From positions 1 through 43,159 of the forward strand of contig JAKVKZ010000021.1 in NCBI GenBank assembly GCA_022484565.1: a DNA stretch of 43,159 nt, written 5' to 3'. A program made the translations under genes and the position numbers. Below are positions 1 through 8,883 of this stretch, one piece after another (position 1 is the stretch's first letter; each line of letters begins with the position of its first letter). Under the pieces are notes generated by a model, which saw only the letters and a program-made list of their open reading frames with translations, was not told the origin of the DNA and searched no databases. The stretch comes from Muribaculaceae bacterium (lineage in GTDB: Bacteria; Bacteroidota; Bacteroidia; Bacteroidales; Muribaculaceae).

Positions 1-1207
1 CGCCGAAATGGAAAAGACATATTCACCGGTGCATCAGCCAGCAGCAGGGACAATATTCCAGAAAAAGAACGTGGTGATAATAATAGTGGAAAGTCTGGCA
101 AAAGAATACATTGGAGGCCTGAACGGTGACCTTGAAGGAGGGAGATACGCAGGCTATACGCCATTCATCGACACACTCATTAACCATTCTGTGACATTCA
201 AATACTGCTTCGCAAACGGACACAAAAGCATCGACGCAATGCCGTCGGCACTATCGGGAATACCTATGTTCGTGGAGCCATTCTTCCTTACATCGGCTTC
301 GCTCGACAACGTGAGCGGAATAGCCGGAGCACTCGACAAAAAAGGCTACTACACAGCATTCTTCCACGGAGCGCCAAACGGGTCGATGGGATTCGAGGCA
401 TTCGCCCGCGCAACCGGCTACAAGCAATATTTCGGACTTAACGAATACGACAACGAACCCGGGACAGGAGGTGAGAAAGACTTCGACGGAATGTGGGCAA
501 TATGGGACGAGCCATTCCTGCAATACTTCTGCAAGAAGATGAGCACATTCAAACAGCCTTTCATGACCACAGTGTTCACAGCATCGTCGCATCATCCATT
601 CAAAATTCCTGAACAATACAAAGGAACATTCAAGGAAGGACCTGTGCCGATACTGAAATGCGTGCGCTATACGGATATGTCGCTCAAACGATTCTTTGAA
701 AGCGCATCAAGGCAACCATGGTTCAAAAACACGCTATTCGTGATAACCGGCGACCACACAAACCAAACATATCACAAAGAATACGACAATGACTGCGGAA
801 CTTACGCAGTGCCAGTGATATTCTATGCTCCGGGCGACAGCCTAATGCACGGGCACAACATGATAAGCACAGCACAACAATGCGACATAATGCCGACAGT
901 GCTCGGTTATCTCGGCTACGACAAGCCTTACATATCATTCGGATGCAACCTACTGAGGACACACGCCAGCAAGACATTCGCCGTGAACTACAACAACGGA
1001 ATGTACCAATTCTTCAAAGGCGAATGGATGATGCAGTTCGACGGGGTGAAGACACGCGCCATGTACCGCTACCGCAGCGACAGAATGCTTCGAAACAACC
1101 TCGTGGGCAAAGTGCCGCAACAAGCAGCCATGGAGCACGAACTGAAAGCCATCATACAGCAATATATGGAACGTATGAACCAAAATAGGCTGGTGGTGAA
1201 GAAATAA
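1..1207 (+). CDS. LTA synthase-like sulfatase-fold transferase, 3' part (5' end outside window)
   Basis: This is the soluble extracytoplasmic domain of an alkaline-phosphatase/sulfatase-fold enzyme of the LTA synthase (phosphoglycerol transferase) type. The frame is open to the first base and the codons before the first ATG (position 8) continue the match to the full-length paralogue at 13802-15760, so the true start and the membrane segments lie upstream. Counting from the ATG at 8, I see the metal ligand Glu28 in IIVES, the candidate nucleophile Ser74 in GHKSIDA (where LtaS has Thr) and the metal-binding GDHT near residue 248. Family members move phosphoglycerol or similar groups onto glycolipids or glycans in the periplasm; the substrate here is unknown. 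The stop lies 11 bp before the nuclease-helicase gene, so the two may be cotranscribed. Confidence 0.8.
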   Translation, partial: AEMEKTYSPVHQPAAGTIFQKKNVVIIIVESLAKEYIGGLNGDLEGGRYAGYTPFIDTLINHSVTFKYCFANGHKSIDAMPSALSGIPMFVEPFFLTSASLDNVSGIAGALDKKGYYTAFFHGAPNGSMGFEAFARATGYKQYFGLNEYDNEPGTGGEKDFDGMWAIWDEPFLQYFCKKMSTFKQPFMTTVFTASSHHPFKIPEQYKGTFKEGPVPILKCVRYTDMSLKRFFESASRQPWFKNTLFVITGDHTNQTYHKEYDNDCGTYAVPVIFYAPGDSLMHGHNMISTAQQCDIMPTVLGYLGYDKPYISFGCNLLRTHASKTFAVNYNNGMYQFFKGEWMMQFDGVKTRAMYRYRSDRMLRNNLVGKVPQQAAMEHELKAIIQQYMERMNQNRLVVKK

Positions 1208-1218
1208 AGACATAATCA

Positions 1219-4200
1219 ATGGATATTACATTTGATGCAGCAAGTTCCTATTCGGAACTTGAAAGAATCCATTCAGCCCAAGACTTGTCGCTGAAGGACC
1301 GTTATAATCTGCTTTTCAACGCACTGCACCGATTTTGCGAAGCATGCACAAGCGAATCGGGGCTGACATTCTCGAACATATATTCGCATCTGACGCACGT
1401 TTGCCGCCAGCTGCAGATGGACAGCAACGACACATACAGAATCAACAGGCTGCGCATCGACTGGAACATACTCAACGACAAAGCAAAGGGAAAAGAAGTA
1501 ACGAATGATGATTTCCGCTACGATTTAAAGGCGTTGGTGATGACCATAAGGCTATACTGCAAAACGCCTTACCCGCAAAGCCTCGGCGACATAGTGAACG
1601 GAATAGGGGACAGGCCTATCACATTCAGCCAGTTGCGCGGGACGAAGCTGGCGAAAGTGAGGGCAGTGGTGGAAAACATAACTGAAAGGGACAAGTTCAC
1701 AGCCACAATCGACGATGAGGACCAACAACAAGTGACGGTGGACTACCAAATCAACGCCATCAACAATGACATGGGTTATCTGAACAATATCCTTGCAAGC
1801 GGAATGACGGTGAACCTCATAAATGTGACCATAAGCGAACAAGGAATTTATCAACCGGCATTGATAGTGGTGTACCCTGACTATCTGGTTGACATCAGCT
1901 CAATAGCCGCATGTTATGCGGCATCGGGAACAAACAGCCTCAACTACATTCTGAAAAGGTATTCGCCGAGGCCAAACACTCAACCGATACTGCTGGGAAA
2001 CATAGCCAGTCAAATGCTCGACGACCTGATACACACAGATAATCCCTACAGCATAACACTTGGAACATCGCTAAGGAAATTCTTCATGACGGCAGGCTTT
2101 GACTTTGCCACATGCGATAATTTCAACGGAACCCAATTCAAAAACGACGCCACACTGCAACTTGATAACCTGAGACAAATAATCGGCACAACATTCTCAA
2201 CACAAGGATTAGACAAAGAAAAGATAGTGCTTGAGCCATCGTTCATCTGCGAAACGCTGGGAATGCAGGGACGTATGGACCTTATACTAAGTGACTTCAG
2301 CGTAGTGATAGAGCAAAAGTCGGGGAAAATGGACGAATGGCGGCAAACGCACCAAGAGACCCACTACATACAGATGCTACTTTACAGAGAATGCATGAAA
2401 TACAATTTCGGGATTAAGGACAAGCAAATAAAATCATATCTGCTATATTCAAAATATCCCTTCGGACTGATGGAAGAAGCATCATCGGCCACCGCATTCC
2501 ATGGAGCACTGAAGATTCGCAACGAAATAGTGGCACGGGAATATTCACTTGCACGCGGAGGAATAGGACAACTGCTGAAAAACACAACAGCAGCAGACTT
2601 AATCACCAACGACATAAAAAGCAACAAATTCCTGATGATGCTGCATGGGCAGCTGAATGAGGTGCTTTCGCCAATAGCCGAAGCTGACTCACTCCAGTTA
2701 AAATACTTCAACTGCTTCAGTACATTCCTGACACGAGAACAGATACTCTCGAAGACAGGCTACGGAACAATGAACCACGGATTTTCAGCCACATGGAACT
2801 CCACATTAAGCGAAAAGACAGAATCAGGCGACATATTCACAAACGCAACAATCGTAAAAAAGATTGAGACAGAACAGGGTAGGGGAATCGACGAAATAAC
2901 GTTGAGAACGACCATTGACGATGATTTTCTGCCAAACTTCCGACCTGGGGACATTGTGCTGCTCTACAGTTACAAGAACACGCCAGACGTGAGAAAACAG
3001 CAAGTGTTCAAGGGCAAAATCAAGAGCATGACCGATTGTGAAGTGGTGCTGAAACTCAATTACGGACAAAGGAATGAATCAGTGTTCGTTGACGGAACAT
3101 ACGCAATCGAGCACGACTACATGGACGCAAGCTATACCTCATCCTACCGCGGACTGATGTCGCTGCTCACAGCCCCAAAATCGCGCCAAGACCTCATATT
3201 AAACCAAGCAAAGCCAACATTGAACGAATCGGTAACAATCAATGGCGACTACGGCGATTTTAACGGCCTTGTGCGAGGCGCAAAGCAGGCAAACGACTAC
3301 TTCATCATAATTGGCCCTCCGGGCACAGGAAAGACTTCAATAGCTCTTAAAAGCATGGTTATGGAAGCGCTCACCGACCACAGGAAAAACATTTTGCTAC
3401 TATCATTCACCAACCGAGCAGTGGATGAAATTTGCGAAGTGCTGATTTCAGACGAAATAAGCAGTAAATCGAACTTCATACGGGTCAGTTCGGAAATGAG
3501 CTGCCCTGAGCAATTCCAGCCAAATCTTGCCCAAAATGTGTTCGGCGGATGCCATACGCTGGAAGAAATACAGGGAAAAATTACCTCCACACGAATATTC
3601 GTCGGCACGGCGGCATCATTATCGGGCATGAGCAGCCTATTCTCGAAAAAGCATTTCGATGTGGCAATCATAGATGAAGCATCGCAGATACTTGAGCCGC
3701 AACTGTTGGGAGTGCTGTGCGCGACAGGCATCAACGGGCAACCAGCAGTGGATAAATTCATCTTCATCGGCGATCATAAGCAGCTTCCAGCAGTGGTGCA
3801 GCAATCGGAAAGGTCATCAGAAGTGCAAGATGCTGAACTTCGCGGGATAGGACTCACAAACTGCCGAAATTCATTGTTTGAGCGTCTGCTCAACAATCTG
3901 CGCAGCAACAACGATGAAAAATTCATATTCCAACTGCACTGCCAAGGCAGGATGCACGAAGAACTTGCAGAATTCCCCAGCAAACAATTCTACGGAGGTG
4001 AGCTTACGTGCATAAAAGTGGAACGACTGCACCAACAACTCAGCTACAACAACTCCACGGCACAAGACAATATTGACAAACTCATCATCACCTATCGGCG
4101 GGCATTCATCGACGTCCCAACCAATATGGAAGAGCTAAGCAGCAACGCCAAGACCAACGAGGAAGAGGCAAAAGTGGTGGCAGCGCTGATGGCAAGCGCA

Positions 4201-4656
4201 CAAAAGCTATACAAGCTCAACGGCATGAAATTCACGACAGAAAAGACACTTGGCGTGATAGTCCCTTACCGCAACCAAATATCGATGATACGCAAACAAC
4301 TGCGGCTTATAGGCAGCGAAGACCTATGCAATGTGGCAATCGACACAGTGGAGAGATTTCAAGGCAGTCAACGCGACATAATAATCTATTCATTCACAGT
4401 GAATCAGCCTTATCAGCTATCGTTCATCAACGGCAATCTGTTCCGCGAGGGAAACAGCCTAATCGACAGGAAACTCAATGTGGCGCTTACGCGGGCCAGA
4501 GAGCAACTATTCGTCGTAGGTTATCGCAAACTGCTGGAAATGCACCAATCGCCAACGACTGATTTCATAACAGACCTATCGGAAGCAAACGAATATTTCT
4601 GCGAAAATAATTTGCCGGATTTCTATAAAGATGTGCGGAAAAAATTCCAATCATAA
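1219..4656 (+). CDS. Dna2-like RecB-family nuclease / superfamily 1 helicase fusion
   Basis: A 1145-residue protein that should cut and unwind DNA. A PD-(D/E)XK RecB-type nuclease core sits mid-protein: GRMDLIL near residue 351 (metal Asp), EQKSGK near 364 (Glu/Lys) and the RecB-type QMLLY near 384. The SF1 helicase occupies the C-terminal 450 residues: Walker A GPPGTGKT near 699, DEAS near 819, GDHKQLP near 851, ERFQGSQRD near 1045 and NVALTRARE near 1086. This order of nuclease then helicase is that of Dna2. The clustered cysteines that hold the Dna2/Cas4 iron-sulfur cluster are not evident. The N-terminal 300 residues are not recognised. A role in DNA repair, replication or defence is inferred; the neighbours do not decide between them. 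Confidence 0.82.
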   Translation: MDITFDAASSYSELERIHSAQDLSLKDRYNLLFNALHRFCEACTSESGLTFSNIYSHLTHVCRQLQMDSNDTYRINRLRIDWNILNDKAKGKEVTNDDFRYDLKALVMTIRLYCKTPYPQSLGDIVNGIGDRPITFSQLRGTKLAKVRAVVENITERDKFTATIDDEDQQQVTVDYQINAINNDMGYLNNILASGMTVNLINVTISEQGIYQPALIVVYPDYLVDISSIAACYAASGTNSLNYILKRYSPRPNTQPILLGNIASQMLDDLIHTDNPYSITLGTSLRKFFMTAGFDFATCDNFNGTQFKNDATLQLDNLRQIIGTTFSTQGLDKEKIVLEPSFICETLGMQGRMDLILSDFSVVIEQKSGKMDEWRQTHQETHYIQMLLYRECMKYNFGIKDKQIKSYLLYSKYPFGLMEEASSATAFHGALKIRNEIVAREYSLARGGIGQLLKNTTAADLITNDIKSNKFLMMLHGQLNEVLSPIAEADSLQLKYFNCFSTFLTREQILSKTGYGTMNHGFSATWNSTLSEKTESGDIFTNATIVKKIETEQGRGIDEITLRTTIDDDFLPNFRPGDIVLLYSYKNTPDVRKQQVFKGKIKSMTDCEVVLKLNYGQRNESVFVDGTYAIEHDYMDASYTSSYRGLMSLLTAPKSRQDLILNQAKPTLNESVTINGDYGDFNGLVRGAKQANDYFIIIGPPGTGKTSIALKSMVMEALTDHRKNILLLSFTNRAVDEICEVLISDEISSKSNFIRVSSEMSCPEQFQPNLAQNVFGGCHTLEEIQGKITSTRIFVGTAASLSGMSSLFSKKHFDVAIIDEASQILEPQLLGVLCATGINGQPAVDKFIFIGDHKQLPAVVQQSERSSEVQDAELRGIGLTNCRNSLFERLLNNLRSNNDEKFIFQLHCQGRMHEELAEFPSKQFYGGELTCIKVERLHQQLSYNNSTAQDNIDKLIITYRRAFIDVPTNMEELSSNAKTNEEEAKVVAALMASAQKLYKLNGMKFTTEKTLGVIVPYRNQISMIRKQLRLIGSEDLCNVAIDTVERFQGSQRDIIIYSFTVNQPYQLSFINGNLFREGNSLIDRKLNVALTRAREQLFVVGYRKLLEMHQSPTTDFITDLSEANEYFCENNLPDFYKDVRKKFQS

Positions 4657-4724
4657 TAAGTTAAGTCAAAAATCATACACAGCACTTACAAAAGAGTGAA
4701 TTAGTGTGATATATATTTTTGGAT

Positions 4725-4732
4725 TAACTTTG
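4725..4732 (+). promoter_or_regulatory. Promoter -7 element of the Sel1 gene
   Basis: TAACTTTG matches the Bacteroidota -7 consensus TAnnTTTG. It lies downstream of the first in-frame ATG of this frame (4706) and 15 bp before the ATG at 4748, so it decides the start in favour of 4748 and gives a very short leader. No good TTTG is seen at -33. Confidence 0.6.
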
Positions 4733-4747
4733 CAAAAAATTATTGAG

Positions 4748-5716
4748 ATGCGACGTGCCGGGTTTGTAATGATAATATTGATTGGATGCTTTTCAACCAT
4801 GTATGGAATAAAGGACCCAAACATTACTGCTTTGCAAAATCGGGCCGATACAGGAAATGTGGATGCCATGAATGAACTTGGAGTGTGCTATATGATTGGC
4901 GACCGAGTAAATCAAAGCTATGTATTGGCATCGGAATATTTCCGCAAGGCAGCTCTTATGGGCCATGCGGCAGCACAATGCAATCTTGGGATGTGCTACG
5001 AGAACGGCAATGGCGTGCAAACTGATTATGTTAAAGCAGTTGCATGGTATTCAAAGGCTGCGGAACAGGATATGGAGCAAGCGCAGTGCAATCTCGGAAT
5101 TTGCTATGAATATGGACGTGGAGTAAAGCGCGACTTCGACAGGGCCGCTTATTGGTTCAAACGTGCTGCGGAACAGGAAGACCCTCGAGGTCAGTGTTGC
5201 CTTGGATATTGCTACGAATACGGACTTGGAGTTGAAAAAAATATCACACAAGCCTTGATGCTTTATCAACTGTCGGCTGACCAAGGTGACGCGCTTGGAC
5301 AATGCTGCCTTGGCGACTGCTATGCACAAGGCAAAGGCGCAGCACAGGATTGGTCGAAGGCTGTGGTGTGCTACAAAAGTGCAGCAGAGTGGGGCAACGC
5401 GCAGGCAGAATGCAGGCTTGGCAACTGCTACGCCGAAGGGCATGGAGTGGAGAAAGATATTAACCGCGCTGTGGAATTCTATCAAAAGTCAGCCGACAAA
5501 TTCGACCCACAAGGCCAGTGCAATCTTGGAGTGTGCTACTTGAACGGCAGTGGTGTGGAAACGAACAAGGAAAGGGCGGCTGAACTTTTCCGCCTATCGG
5601 CTGAAGCCGGTAACGTGAACGGAGCATTTTATCTTGGACTATGTTACCGTGACGGAACTGGCATTCCACAAGACTCCGTAAAGGCGGAATATTGGCTTGA
5701 AAAGGCTGGTAAATAA
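4748..5716 (+). CDS. Sel1-repeat lipoprotein with paired cysteines
   Basis: A 322-residue exported protein made almost entirely of Sel1-like (TPR-related, about 36-residue) repeats. The start at 4748 gives a short basic n-region and hydrophobic stretch ending in a lipobox-like LIGC, so it is probably a lipoprotein; 4769 is an alternative start. Eight repeats can be counted by the recurring LGxCY motif. Most also have a cysteine five residues earlier (QCxLGxCY), giving a C-x4-C pair per repeat. Sel1 proteins are protein-protein scaffolds. The regular cysteines recall the disulfide-pinned Sel1 repeats of Helicobacter Hcp proteins, but the spacing differs. The gene has its own promoter; the methylase gene follows 49 bp later. 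Confidence 0.85.
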   Translation: MRRAGFVMIILIGCFSTMYGIKDPNITALQNRADTGNVDAMNELGVCYMIGDRVNQSYVLASEYFRKAALMGHAAAQCNLGMCYENGNGVQTDYVKAVAWYSKAAEQDMEQAQCNLGICYEYGRGVKRDFDRAAYWFKRAAEQEDPRGQCCLGYCYEYGLGVEKNITQALMLYQLSADQGDALGQCCLGDCYAQGKGAAQDWSKAVVCYKSAAEWGNAQAECRLGNCYAEGHGVEKDINRAVEFYQKSADKFDPQGQCNLGVCYLNGSGVETNKERAAELFRLSAEAGNVNGAFYLGLCYRDGTGIPQDSVKAEYWLEKAGK

Positions 5717-5765
5717 CGAAGAATCATGAGAAAGTACTCAATATAAATAAAATATCAAGCAGAAA

Positions 5766-6296
5766 ATGAAAAAGAAAACAATGCCGGAATTGCACCGCAT
5801 CAGCACAGAGGAATTTCATAAGATTGAAAAGATTCCTTTGGTGGTGGTGCTCGACGATGTACGGTCACAAAATAATATCGGCTCCGTGTTCCGCACTTCC
5901 GATGCCTTTTTGGTAGAGAAAATCTGCCTTTGCGGCATTTCAGCCACACCTCCACACCCCGACATACACAAGACGGCCCTCGGTGCAGAGGATTCAGTGA
6001 ATTGGGAATATTTCAGTAATAATTTGGAGTGCGTAGAGAAATTGAAGAAAGACGGCTATATTATTTGCTCAATAGAGCAGGTAAACGGAAGCGTAAGCCT
6101 GACAGATTTCAATATAGCAGACAACAGAAAATACGCAGTGATTTTTGGAAACGAGGTGAAAGGCGTTGACCAAAAAGTGGTTGACGCAAGCGATTATTGC
6201 ATAGAAATACCACAATACGGGACTAAACACTCGCTAAATGTGTCGATAAGCGCAGGCATAGTAATTTGGGAATTTCACAAAAAGCTGAAAAAATAA
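5766..6296 (+). CDS. SpoU/TrmH-family RNA 2'-O-methyltransferase
   Basis: A 176-residue SPOUT-class methylase that should transfer a methyl group from SAM to the ribose 2'-OH of a tRNA or rRNA nucleotide. All three SpoU motifs are present: motif 1 NNIGSVFRT near residues 37-45 with the conserved Asn and Arg, motif 2 IFGNEVKGV near 125-133, and motif 3 IPQYGTKHSLNVSISAGI near 146-163, which forms the trefoil knot. It is a minimal version without the N-terminal substrate-binding domain found in RlmB. The target nucleotide cannot be told from sequence. The next gene starts 7 bp downstream, so the two are likely cotranscribed. Confidence 0.9.
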   Translation: MKKKTMPELHRISTEEFHKIEKIPLVVVLDDVRSQNNIGSVFRTSDAFLVEKICLCGISATPPHPDIHKTALGAEDSVNWEYFSNNLECVEKLKKDGYIICSIEQVNGSVSLTDFNIADNRKYAVIFGNEVKGVDQKVVDASDYCIEIPQYGTKHSLNVSISAGIVIWEFHKKLKK

Positions 6297-6303
6297 ATCA
6301 TTT

Positions 6304-6885
6304 ATGAATGAATCAAATAAAAAAGGAAACGCTATTGGACACATCAGCGTGGTCAAGGCAAATATGTACGCACTTATCTTCGCAATTCCGGCATTTCTGA
6401 TTTCAATATTTCCGTATTACCTGATATGGCACAACTATGAAATTGAAAATACCGATAACCTCTTCACGGCAATAATGCTGCTGGTGATTTACTTCGTTTC
6501 GCTATTGGTGCTAATCGTGGTGCATGAACTGATACATGGTATTTTCTTTGCAAAATATTCTCAAAGCGGATGGAAAGCCGTGAAATTCGGAATTATGTGG
6601 AAAATGTTCACACCATATTGCCACGGAAAAGAACCTATTACAATGAATCAATACCGCATAACATTGCTGATGCCGACGGTTGTGGTAGGCTTATTACCTG
6701 TTATAATCTCATTTTTTGTAGATTCCACCACGCTAAATTTCATAGGGTTCACCATGCTCCTTGGCGGTGCAGGTGATGTAACAGTAGTGTGGCTGACACG
6801 CAAGGTGAAAGGGTCAACCATAGTTCTCGACAGTGAGACACAAGTGGGTTGCGAAATTATTGACGACGAAAATAAAGAACCCTGA
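6304..6885 (+). CDS. DUF3267 putative membrane metalloprotease
   Basis: A 193-residue membrane protein with about four hydrophobic segments (near residues 18-40, 56-76, 118-138 and 144-162). The second ends in VVHELIHG, an HExxH zinc-binding motif at the membrane edge, as in site-2-protease-like (M50-related) DUF3267 proteins. Such proteins are predicted intramembrane or membrane-proximal zinc peptidases; no substrate is known to me. It follows the methylase gene by 7 bp. A strong hairpin just downstream ends the unit. Confidence 0.75.
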   Translation: MNESNKKGNAIGHISVVKANMYALIFAIPAFLISIFPYYLIWHNYEIENTDNLFTAIMLLVIYFVSLLVLIVVHELIHGIFFAKYSQSGWKAVKFGIMWKMFTPYCHGKEPITMNQYRITLLMPTVVVGLLPVIISFFVDSTTLNFIGFTMLLGGAGDVTVVWLTRKVKGSTIVLDSETQVGCEIIDDENKEP

Positions 6886-6895
6886 TAAAAAGCAT

Positions 6896-6941
6896 CATCG
6901 CTGAAACCGCAAGACATTAATGTCCAGCAATTTCAGCGATG
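6896..6941. terminator. Bidirectional terminator between convergent genes
   Basis: Perfect 11-bp inverted repeat: CATCGCTGAAA at 6896-6906 pairs with TTTCAGCGATG at 6931-6941. The loop holds a second perfect palindrome, GACATTAATGTC (6913-6924). It lies between the stop of the DUF3267 gene and that of the tannase-like gene on the other strand, so it can serve both. Confidence 0.7.
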
Positions 6942-6977
6942 TGCCTATATTAATAATTAAAACCTTAACTTACACTA

Positions 6978-8678
6978 TTATTCAGATAATCCACGAACAA
7001 GCACTTTTTTGACGGTGCCGTCGCTCATTTTTATTATGTTGATGCCATTGACAGGAGCATTCAATTTCACGCCCATAATGGAATAGCGGGCAACTTCGTA
7101 AGCGTTAGGGTCAGTGCTGACCTTATTAACACCAGAAGATTTATCGGCAACGCATTTTTCCACCCAACTTACGAAATTGGTGGTTGCTGCGCCGTTCACG
7201 TCCTCAGCCTGAGTGTGGCCCAATCCCCAAATAGTTTCAAAATCAACATTTTTCACACCACTATAGTTTTGGAGAGCAACCGACAAGTCAACTTCAGTAG
7301 GAAGACCAGTATCGCCCTGATCAATACCAGTCCTTATTCTCCAATAAGGAGCCACATCAGAACTGCCCTTGCCACCGCCATTATAGTATGTGCTGTTGTC
7401 GATAAGATAATAGAGCGGAGTGTACATCATCACGCGGGTGTTAACGCTCTTTCCTTGGGCATCAGTCTTTGCAAGATCAGAAGTGAAGCTGGAATAATAA
7501 GTTGAGGCGTAAGAATTTACAAGTTCGGCCAATTCGGGGTCAAAATGCCCCGTTGCGCCGGATATTCCGAACACCTGATTTTCAGGCTGTCCCTTAGCAT
7601 CGTAATCATCGAAAGCGCCAAGACCTTTACTTGCAGATTTATAGGCCGACGAGAATGTATTAAGTGTTGTTTCGTCGGTTGTACTGTAGGAAGCCACACT
7701 TGCTGAATTATAGCTGTTGTAACGGCTAATTGCATCGTTGATAACACCCATTATATATTCATAGTAAGAGCCAGACTGGTAATATCCGTTAGACGTTGAA
7801 CTAAGCGTCAATTTATCGCCAGTACTCGGATTCTTCAGACCAATGCTATTGATATAGGTAGCGAACGATGATGCAAGTCCAAGGCTGATATTGCTGTCGG
7901 CAGTGCTCAAGCCACTACGTGTCAATCCCATATTCCATTCGTAAGCGCCATCGGCCTGATCAAGGTTGGTGATTGGGCACCAGCACATGGCACCGCAAAT
8001 GTCGTCCTTATAGTCGGTGTTTGCACCGATAGCAGTGAAATAGTCATTATATAAGGCACTGTTGCCAGAAGCACCAAGAATAGAACTTTGCGCTCCACCT
8101 CCGCTGTGTCCAAAAGAGAATATGGAGCTTGCGTTGCCAGGCACGGCGTTCTGTTCAGCCTGCAAATAGCGGAAATACTTAACAGCCGCTTTCAGGTCAG
8201 TAACACCTGCCGGTGCCCCAGATTCTTTACCTCGGCAACCCGGCCACAAATAGATGAAACCGGCGTTGGTGTAAGTAGCGACAGTGCTGCTTGACCCCGA
8301 AGGAGCCGACTGAGCCATATAGCCAGGAGTGTTGACAGGCACAACGACAGGAGCAGTGCTGGCGGTGTAGCCATTCACCGTAGCCGTTTCATTGATTGTG
8401 CAAGTGTAGGTAGAGCCGTCGCTGTTTGCCGTCGCGTTCATGTAAGCCGCAGGCACATAAATGCCGAGCTGCTCATAGGAGCTGCTTGCAGGATTAGAAC
8501 AATAGATTACCCCAACAATGTAATAGAGTTTGTTGCTTGAATCATAATGCCACAAAGAATTTATGGCCGTTTTGTAAGAGTAGGTGGTTGATGAGCCAGA
8601 TGAACCGCCACCACCTGGAAATGCCATCGATAAAAGAGGGCACATCACTGCTGCCAGTGAAACTAATAGATTCTTCAT
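6978..8678 (-). CDS. Secreted tannase-like alpha/beta hydrolase
   Basis: A 566-residue exported esterase. Residues 1-19 are a signal peptide ending at SMA|FPGGGG, followed by a Gly/Ser-rich stretch. The nucleophile elbow is GHSGGG near residue 195. The C-terminal block WRIRTGIDQGDT ... WGLGHTQAE near 455-500 resembles the Asp and His region of bacterial tannases (Lactobacillus tannase type). It probably hydrolyses gallate or other aromatic esters of plant polyphenols outside the cytoplasm. The last 35 residues (YSIMGVKLNAPVNGINIIKMSDGTVKKV) resemble the C-terminal tails common on secreted Bacteroidales proteins, possibly a type IX sorting signal. The exact ester substrate is unknown. Confidence 0.75.
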   Translation of the reverse strand: MKNLLVSLAAVMCPLLSMAFPGGGGSSGSSTTYSYKTAINSLWHYDSSNKLYYIVGVIYCSNPASSSYEQLGIYVPAAYMNATANSDGSTYTCTINETATVNGYTASTAPVVVPVNTPGYMAQSAPSGSSSTVATYTNAGFIYLWPGCRGKESGAPAGVTDLKAAVKYFRYLQAEQNAVPGNASSIFSFGHSGGGAQSSILGASGNSALYNDYFTAIGANTDYKDDICGAMCWCPITNLDQADGAYEWNMGLTRSGLSTADSNISLGLASSFATYINSIGLKNPSTGDKLTLSSTSNGYYQSGSYYEYIMGVINDAISRYNSYNSASVASYSTTDETTLNTFSSAYKSASKGLGAFDDYDAKGQPENQVFGISGATGHFDPELAELVNSYASTYYSSFTSDLAKTDAQGKSVNTRVMMYTPLYYLIDNSTYYNGGGKGSSDVAPYWRIRTGIDQGDTGLPTEVDLSVALQNYSGVKNVDFETIWGLGHTQAEDVNGAATTNFVSWVEKCVADKSSGVNKVSTDPNAYEVARYSIMGVKLNAPVNGINIIKMSDGTVKKVLVRGLSE

Positions 8679-8828
8679 AATTACCAGTAATACTTAAATT
8701 TTAATAATAAACCGTTACTTATATCCCTATAAAAGTAATAGTCTGAAACTTTCGGCAAACTTACTCAATATTTTTCAGGTACATTATAATATGCAGCATT
8801 TTTATTAATACTTAAACTATTTTACACA

Positions 8829-8863
8829 AAAATCAGCAACAGTTAAAGCCTGCTGCTGATTTT
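8829..8863 (-). terminator. Terminator downstream of the phosphatase gene
   Basis: AAAATCAGCAACAG (8829-8842) pairs with CTGCTGCTGATTTT (8850-8863) with a single mismatch and a 7-base loop. On the minus strand it comes 20 bp after the phosphatase stop and runs into a T-rich stretch. It separates this gene from the tannase-like gene. Confidence 0.7.
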
Positions 8864-8883
8864 CATATTATTTACTTCGCTTT

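Noticed and set aside
1219..4656. Cas4 or CRISPR-linked nuclease
   Set aside because: No cas genes or repeats nearby and no clustered cysteines; motifs and length fit a Dna2-like fusion.
5051..5485. 144-residue minus-strand frame opposite the Sel1 gene
   Set aside because: Periodic antisense of the Sel1 repeats; no independent signals.
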